Positions 60,072 through 64,000 of a DNA stretch of 64,000 nucleotides are shown piece after piece. The notes under the pieces were generated by a model. It had not been told where the DNA came from. It searched no databases and was given only the letters and a program-made list of their open reading frames with translations. A program made the translations under genes and the position numbers. Each line of letters opens with the position of its first letter. Position 1 is the stretch's first letter. Source of the DNA: Bradyrhizobium sp. U87765 SZCCT0048 (GTDB taxonomy: Bacteria; Pseudomonadota; Alphaproteobacteria; Rhizobiales; Xanthobacteraceae); the NCBI RefSeq assembly GCF_018131225.1, contig NZ_JAFCMM010000005.1:248001-312000 (forward strand). The letters run 5' to 3'.

Positions 60072-60086
60072 ATAAGCGTTTTAGAT
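60072..60086 (+). promoter_or_regulatory. LysR-type box upstream of the ring-cleavage dioxygenase
   Basis: ATAAGCGTTTTAGAT, T-N11-A type, 14 of 15 identical to the box at 58751. It lies 155 bp before the dioxygenase gene. Confidence 0.65.
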
Positions 60087-60240
60087 GCCAATGTTCTGTT
60101 TTGCGGCTATCGCTGCTGCGGGGGTGGATCAGAATCGCTGTCGCCGGTCACATGCGGCGCGGCGGACGTTTCGCCCGGCAATGAAAAAGCGCCTTGCTGC
60201 CGTGTCGCGGCGGCGGGCGGGTGAAGGAAGGACAAGGCGA

Positions 60241-61470
60241 ATGGCAAGGATCATCGGCGGCATCGGCTCCTCCCACGTGCCGACCATCGGGGTCGCTTAC
60301 GACAAGAACAAGCAGGAGCAGCCGGCGTGGGCGCCGCTGTTCAAGGGGTTCGAGCCGGCGTTCGACTGGCTCAAGGAGAAGAAGCCCGATGTGCTGCTGT
60401 TCTTCTACAACGACCATCTCAACGCGTTCTTCTACGACCTCTATCCCACCTTCGCGCTCGGCGTCGCGCCGAGCTACGATGTGGCCGACGAGGGCGCCGG
60501 CCGCCGGCCGCTGCCGACGCTTGCCGGCCATCCCGGCCTTGCCACCCACATCGCCGAGAGCCTGATCAACGACGAGTTCGACCTCTCCGTGTTTCAGGAC
60601 CGGCCGCTCGACCATGGCGTGTTCTCGCCGCTGCCGCTGCTGTGGCCGCACAAGGATGGCTGGCCGGGCGCGGTGATCCCGATCGAGGTCAATGTCGTGC
60701 AGTACCCGCTGCCGACGGCGATGCGCTGCTTCAAGCTGGGCCAAGCGCTGCGCCGCGCGGTGGAATCCTATCCGGAGGATCTCTCGGTGGTGGTGGTCGG
60801 CACCGGCGGGCTGTCGCACCAGATCCATGGCGAGCGCACCGGCTACAACGACACCGATTGGGACATGCGCTTCATCGATCTCATCGAGAAGGACCCGATG
60901 ACGCTCGCGAACATGCGCCATGTCGATTACATCCGCCTCGGCGGCGCCGAGAGCGTCGAGGTCATCATGTGGCTGGCGATGCGCGGTGCGCTCAGCGACG
61001 ACATCACCAAGGTGCACCAGAACTACTATCTCGCCACCACCACCGCGATGACCGTGCTGGTGTTCGAGGAGAACAACCCGGGCGCGCCGGCGACGACGCA
61101 GGCCCGCAGCGGCAATCCGCAGCTCGCCGGTGTCGAGGATATCGCCGGCACCTACGCCTTCGACATCAAGACCGGCACCGAGCGAATCCGCCTCAACCGC
61201 TTCTTCTGGAACATGAAGGAGCCGGCGTTCCGCGATGCGTTCGAGCAGGACGAGGCGGCGGCGTGCCGGAAGGCCGGCCTGACCGCGGAGGAGGAAAAGC
61301 TGGTGCGCGAGCGCGACTGGATCGGCCTCGTGCGCTACGGCGCCAACTTCTTCGTTCTGGAGAAGTTCGCCCGTCTGGTCGGCAAGACCAATCTCGAGGT
61401 CTATGCCTCGATGCGCAACGAAAGCTTCGAGGAATTCCTGGCGACCCGCCAGGTGCCCGACGCGCGCTGA
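60241..61470 (+). CDS. fused LigAB-type extradiol dioxygenase (gallate or protocatechuate 4,5-dioxygenase)
   Basis: A 409-residue class III extradiol dioxygenase. Residues ~1-285 are LigB-like: Fe(II) ligands His 12 (GSSHVPTIG), His ~59 (FYNDHLNAFF) and Glu ~240 (GGAESVEVIMW), and the base His ~193 (VGTGGLSHQ). Residues ~295-405 are LigA-like (LNRFFWNMKEPAFRDAF, RDWIGLVRYGANFF). This fusion and the MARIIGGIG start match gallate dioxygenase (GalA/DesB). Because pobA makes protocatechuate under the same box, 4,5-cleavage of protocatechuate is the alternative. ATG 60241; the open frame upstream is leader sequence. Confidence 0.9.
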   Translation: MARIIGGIGSSHVPTIGVAYDKNKQEQPAWAPLFKGFEPAFDWLKEKKPDVLLFFYNDHLNAFFYDLYPTFALGVAPSYDVADEGAGRRPLPTLAGHPGLATHIAESLINDEFDLSVFQDRPLDHGVFSPLPLLWPHKDGWPGAVIPIEVNVVQYPLPTAMRCFKLGQALRRAVESYPEDLSVVVVGTGGLSHQIHGERTGYNDTDWDMRFIDLIEKDPMTLANMRHVDYIRLGGAESVEVIMWLAMRGALSDDITKVHQNYYLATTTAMTVLVFEENNPGAPATTQARSGNPQLAGVEDIAGTYAFDIKTGTERIRLNRFFWNMKEPAFRDAFEQDEAAACRKAGLTAEEEKLVRERDWIGLVRYGANFFVLEKFARLVGKTNLEVYASMRNESFEEFLATRQVPDAR

Positions 61471-61488
61471 GACCGCTGACACTTTCAC

Positions 61489-61511
61489 GTCCGGGCGCGC
61501 CGCGCCCGGAC
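61489..61511. other. GC-rich hairpin between dioxygenase and importer genes
   Basis: GTCCGGGCGCG (61489-61499) and CGCGCCCGGAC (61501-61511) are perfect arms with no T-run. It may reduce read-through or protect mRNA ends between the enzyme gene and the transporter genes. Confidence 0.5.
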
Positions 61512-61560
61512 CAATGACGACAAGGGGCCCGTGAGGCCCTGCCAATCAGGAGACATCTCG

Positions 61561-62763
61561 ATGCCAGGCTTGCGCGGTGGGTGGGGTTTCAGGGGGAGGG
61601 CGGCCGCTGGCCTTGCGGCCCTGCTCGCGGTGCTGGCGCCGGCGGCGTCCCGCGCCGCGGACGGCAAGCTGACCATCGGCGTGGTGCTGCCGATGTCCGG
61701 CGCCTTCGCCGACCAGGGCCAGCATTACGACAACGGCATCAAGCTGTACCAGAAGCTGCACGGCACCACGGTCGCCGGGCTCACGGTCGAGACCGTGGTG
61801 CGCGACGACCAGGGCCCGGGCTCGGGCGATCTCGCCCGCCGCCTGACCCAGGAGCTGATCGTCCGCAACAAGGCCGACGTCATCCTCGGCTACAGCTTCA
61901 CGCCCAACGCCATGGCGGCAGCGTCGCTGCTGACGGAAGCGAAGAAGCCGGCGGTGATCGTCAATGCGGCCACGTCAGTCATCACCGAGAAGTCGCCGTA
62001 CTTCGTGCGCGCGTCCTTCACCCTGCCGCAGCTCGCGGCCTCGCTCGGGCGCTGGGCGGCACGCAACGGCATCAAGACCGCCTATACCATCGTCTCCGAC
62101 TACGCGCCGGGCATCGACGCCGAGACCTGGTTCAAGCAGAGCTTCGAGGCGCGCGGCGGCAAGGTGATCGGCGACGCCCGCACGCCGGTCAGCGCCATGG
62201 AGTACGCCCCGTTCCTGCAGCGCGCTATGGAGGCCAAGCCTGACGCGGTGTTTGCATTCAATCCCGGCGGCGACGTCTCCGTCGCCTTCATGAAATCGGC
62301 CAGGGAACGCGGCCTGACCAAGGCGGGCATCAAGCTGATGGTCACCGGCGACGTCGTCGACGACAACCTGTTGCCGGCGATGGGCGATGCGGTCGACGGC
62401 GTGATCTCGACGCTGCACTACCAGGTCGACCTCGAGAACCGCGCCAACGCCGAATTCCTGAAAGGCTTTCGCGAGATGTTCGGCGCCACTGCGGTGCCGA
62501 GCTATCGCGTGGTGCAGGGCTATGACGCCACCGCCATGATCTACAAGGCGGTCGAGAAGACCAAGGGCAACCTCGACGCCGCGGCGCTGATGGAGGCATT
62601 CAAGGGCATGACCATCGACAGCCCGCGCGGCCCGATGTCGATCGATCCGGCGACCCGCGACGTCGTCCAGAACATCTACATCCGCCAGGGACAGCTGAAG
62701 GACGGCGTCTGGCGCAATGTCGCCATCGACTCCATCGAGGACGTCAAGGACCCCGCGAAGTAA
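61561..62763 (+). CDS. ABC transporter substrate-binding protein (Liv-type)
   Basis: A 400-residue periplasmic binding protein. Signal peptide ~1-33 (AAAGLAALLAVLAPAASRAA); mature start DGKLTIGVVLPMSGAFADQG, then ILGYSFTPNAMAAASLLTEA and MVTGDVVDDNLLPAMGDAVDG as in peripla_BP_6 proteins. ATG 61561 follows CAGGAGACATC. It starts 90 bp after the dioxygenase gene, followed by two overlapping permease genes, so it probably binds an aromatic acid (4-hydroxybenzoate, gallate or protocatechuate) for the pathway. Confidence 0.92.
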   Translation: MPGLRGGWGFRGRAAAGLAALLAVLAPAASRAADGKLTIGVVLPMSGAFADQGQHYDNGIKLYQKLHGTTVAGLTVETVVRDDQGPGSGDLARRLTQELIVRNKADVILGYSFTPNAMAAASLLTEAKKPAVIVNAATSVITEKSPYFVRASFTLPQLAASLGRWAARNGIKTAYTIVSDYAPGIDAETWFKQSFEARGGKVIGDARTPVSAMEYAPFLQRAMEAKPDAVFAFNPGGDVSVAFMKSARERGLTKAGIKLMVTGDVVDDNLLPAMGDAVDGVISTLHYQVDLENRANAEFLKGFREMFGATAVPSYRVVQGYDATAMIYKAVEKTKGNLDAAALMEAFKGMTIDSPRGPMSIDPATRDVVQNIYIRQGQLKDGVWRNVAIDSIEDVKDPAK

Positions 62764-63626
62764 TGAGCGGCCTGATCTCCGTCATCGCCGATGGCGTCGC
62801 CTACGGCATGCTGCTGCTGTTGTTCTCGGTCGGCCTGTCGGTGACGCTGGGACTGATGCGGTTCATCAACCTCGCCCATGGCGCGTTCGCCATGTGCGGC
62901 GGCTATGTCGCGGCGCTGGCGCTGGGCCGTGGCGGCGTGCCGTTCCTGCTGACCCTGCCGCTCGCCTTCGGCGTTACCGCGCTGGTCGGTGTCGCCGCCG
63001 AGCGCACCGTCATCCGCCATGTCTACGCGATGCCGGCGCTGCAGCAGGTGCTGTTCTCGATCGGGCTCGCCTTCGCCGCCAGTGCCGTCGCCACCATCCT
63101 GTTCGGGCCGCAGCAGCAGGCGATGCTGCTGCCGGACTGGTTGACGCAGCCGGTCGACCTGTTCGGCCTGCACATCGGCGGCTATCGCGTGTTCCTGGTG
63201 CTGGCGGGCCTGCTCGCGACCGCCGCGTTGTTCCTGCTGTTCAACCGTACGCTGTTCGGCGCCCGCATCCGCGCCGCCGTCGATAGCCGCCGCACGGCGG
63301 AGGGGATCGGCATCAATGTCGACCGCCTGTTCGCGGTGGCGTTCGGCCTCGGCGCCGGGCTCGCCGGCCTCGGTGGCGCGCTGTCGGTCGGCTTTCTCGG
63401 TCTCGATCCGACCTTTCCGTTCAAGTATCTCACCATCGTGCTGATGGTGGTGGCCATCGGCGGCCCCGGCTCGATCGGCGGCTCGGTGCTCGCGGCGCTC
63501 GGCCTTGGCGTCATCGACGCGGTGTTCAAGTATCTCTGGCCCGAGGTCGGCTCGTTTGTGATCTATGGGCTTCTGGTGATCATGATGATCGCATGTCCCA
63601 CCGGCCTTGCGGGGCGTCGCGCATGA
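62763..63626 (+). CDS. Liv-type ABC transporter permease (LivH-like)
   Basis: A 287-residue inner-membrane permease: GVAYGMLLLLFSVGLSVTLG followed by MRFINLAHGAFAM at the N-terminus, and VAIGGPGSIGGSVLAALGLG in the coupling loop. Its start overlaps the binding-protein stop (TAATG) and its end overlaps the next gene (ATGA at 63623-63626). The second LivH-like protein of the window; clearly diverged from that at 8424. Confidence 0.92.
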   Translation: MSGLISVIADGVAYGMLLLLFSVGLSVTLGLMRFINLAHGAFAMCGGYVAALALGRGGVPFLLTLPLAFGVTALVGVAAERTVIRHVYAMPALQQVLFSIGLAFAASAVATILFGPQQQAMLLPDWLTQPVDLFGLHIGGYRVFLVLAGLLATAALFLLFNRTLFGARIRAAVDSRRTAEGIGINVDRLFAVAFGLGAGLAGLGGALSVGFLGLDPTFPFKYLTIVLMVVAIGGPGSIGGSVLAALGLGVIDAVFKYLWPEVGSFVIYGLLVIMMIACPTGLAGRRA

Positions 63627-64000
63627 AGACGCTGCCCTCCGTCGGCCTTGGCTGGCTGCTGCTCGCCGCTGCGCTGATCGCCTGCTGGCTGCTGCCGGAT
63701 TACCTGCTGCTGCTCGGCAACCTCTGCATCCTCGCCATCTTTGCGCTGTCCTATGATCTCCTGCAGGGCCATGCCGGCATTGTGTCGCTGGGCCATGCGG
63801 CATTCTTCGGCATCGGCGCCTTCACAGCGGCGCTCATGGCCCACGCCGGCGTTGCCGAGCCGCTGCTCGGGCTTGCGGGTGCGACGCTGCTCAGCGCGGC
63901 GGTGGCATTCTGCCTGACGCCCATCGTGGTGCGCGGCAACGATTTCACCCGCCTGCTGGTGACGCTCGGCATCGGCTTCCTGTTCTATGAGGCCGCCAAC
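63623..64000 (+). CDS. Liv-type ABC transporter permease (LivM-like), N-terminal part
   Basis: The first 126 residues of a LivM-like permease cut by the window end. Seen are an early helix GWLLLAAALIACWLLPDYLL, then LCILAIFALSYDLLQGHAGIVSLGHAAFFGIGAF (split: ALSYDLLQGHAGIVSLGHAA), the conserved LivM block, and VVRGNDFTRLLVTLGIGFLF. The ATPase genes are expected just beyond the window. Confidence 0.9.
   Translation, partial: MKTLPSVGLGWLLLAAALIACWLLPDYLLLLGNLCILAIFALSYDLLQGHAGIVSLGHAAFFGIGAFTAALMAHAGVAEPLLGLAGATLLSAAVAFCLTPIVVRGNDFTRLLVTLGIGFLFYEAAN

Overview
The window is GC-rich (GC favoured at third codon positions), dense with LysR, IclR, AraC, TetR and MarR regulators, Liv-type ABC importers and aromatic-catabolism genes. 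It also carries about a dozen copies of palindromic intergenic repeats. Together with an Omp25/31-type porin of the kind rich in rhizobia, this points to an alphaproteobacterium of the Bradyrhizobium/Rhodopseudomonas group (Nitrobacteraceae). I infer this from style and gene families only; there is no rRNA or tRNA gene to confirm it.

Region 1 (0.3-11.3 kb) is a hydroxyquinol pathway: AraC regulator, maleylacetate reductase, hydroxyquinol 1,2-dioxygenase, a single-component FAD phenol/resorcinol hydroxylase, a complete five-gene Liv-type ABC importer and a PEP mutase/isocitrate lyase-family enzyme. Region 2 (12.1-17.6 kb) is a meta-cleavage cluster: type I extradiol dioxygenase, FAH-family hydrolase, IclR regulator, MhpA-like hydroxylase and an FAD oxidoreductase. 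Region 3 (17.9-22.1 kb) has a DUF1330 protein, an amidase, an MHS-type transporter and a TetR regulator behind one clear promoter.

Region 4 (22.1-33.5 kb) is the most unusual. Two near-identical PcaU/PobR-type operators, each a 15-bp palindrome plus a third repeat 19 bp on, sit in two divergent intergenic regions about 8.4 kb apart. They would control an aldo/keto reductase, an exported amidase, an FAD oxidoreductase, an exported alpha/beta hydrolase, an MFS carrier, a NIPSNAP-like protein, a TIM-barrel isomerase/epimerase and a shikimate dehydrogenase-family enzyme. An IclR regulator and a haloacetate-dehalogenase-like hydrolase lie between them. I read this as one catabolic regulon with an unknown substrate, possibly an amide or ester of a hydroaromatic acid.

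Region 5 (33.5-39 kb) holds small hypothetical proteins, two TetR regulators and a CocE/NonD-type hydrolase. Region 6 (39-45 kb) has a porin with a terminator, then a copper-resistance cluster (His-rich protein, small lipoprotein, TolC-like factor, multicopper oxidase, cupredoxin, CusF-like protein) whose promoter predicts a leaderless mRNA. Region 7 (45-55.6 kb) has a LysR gene, gabT-gabD, an OhrR-like MarR regulator divergent from an exported hydrolase, small proteins, an MFS exporter, an NmrA-like protein with a divergent LysR gene, and an ABA4-like membrane protein. Region 8 (55.7-64 kb) contains pobA, a LysR-type regulator with two tandem HTH domains, a cysteine hydrolase, a fused LigAB/gallate dioxygenase and the start of a second Liv-type importer that runs off the window. 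Three copies of one 15-bp LysR-type box precede pobA, the regulator/hydrolase pair and the dioxygenase, which suggests a single regulon.
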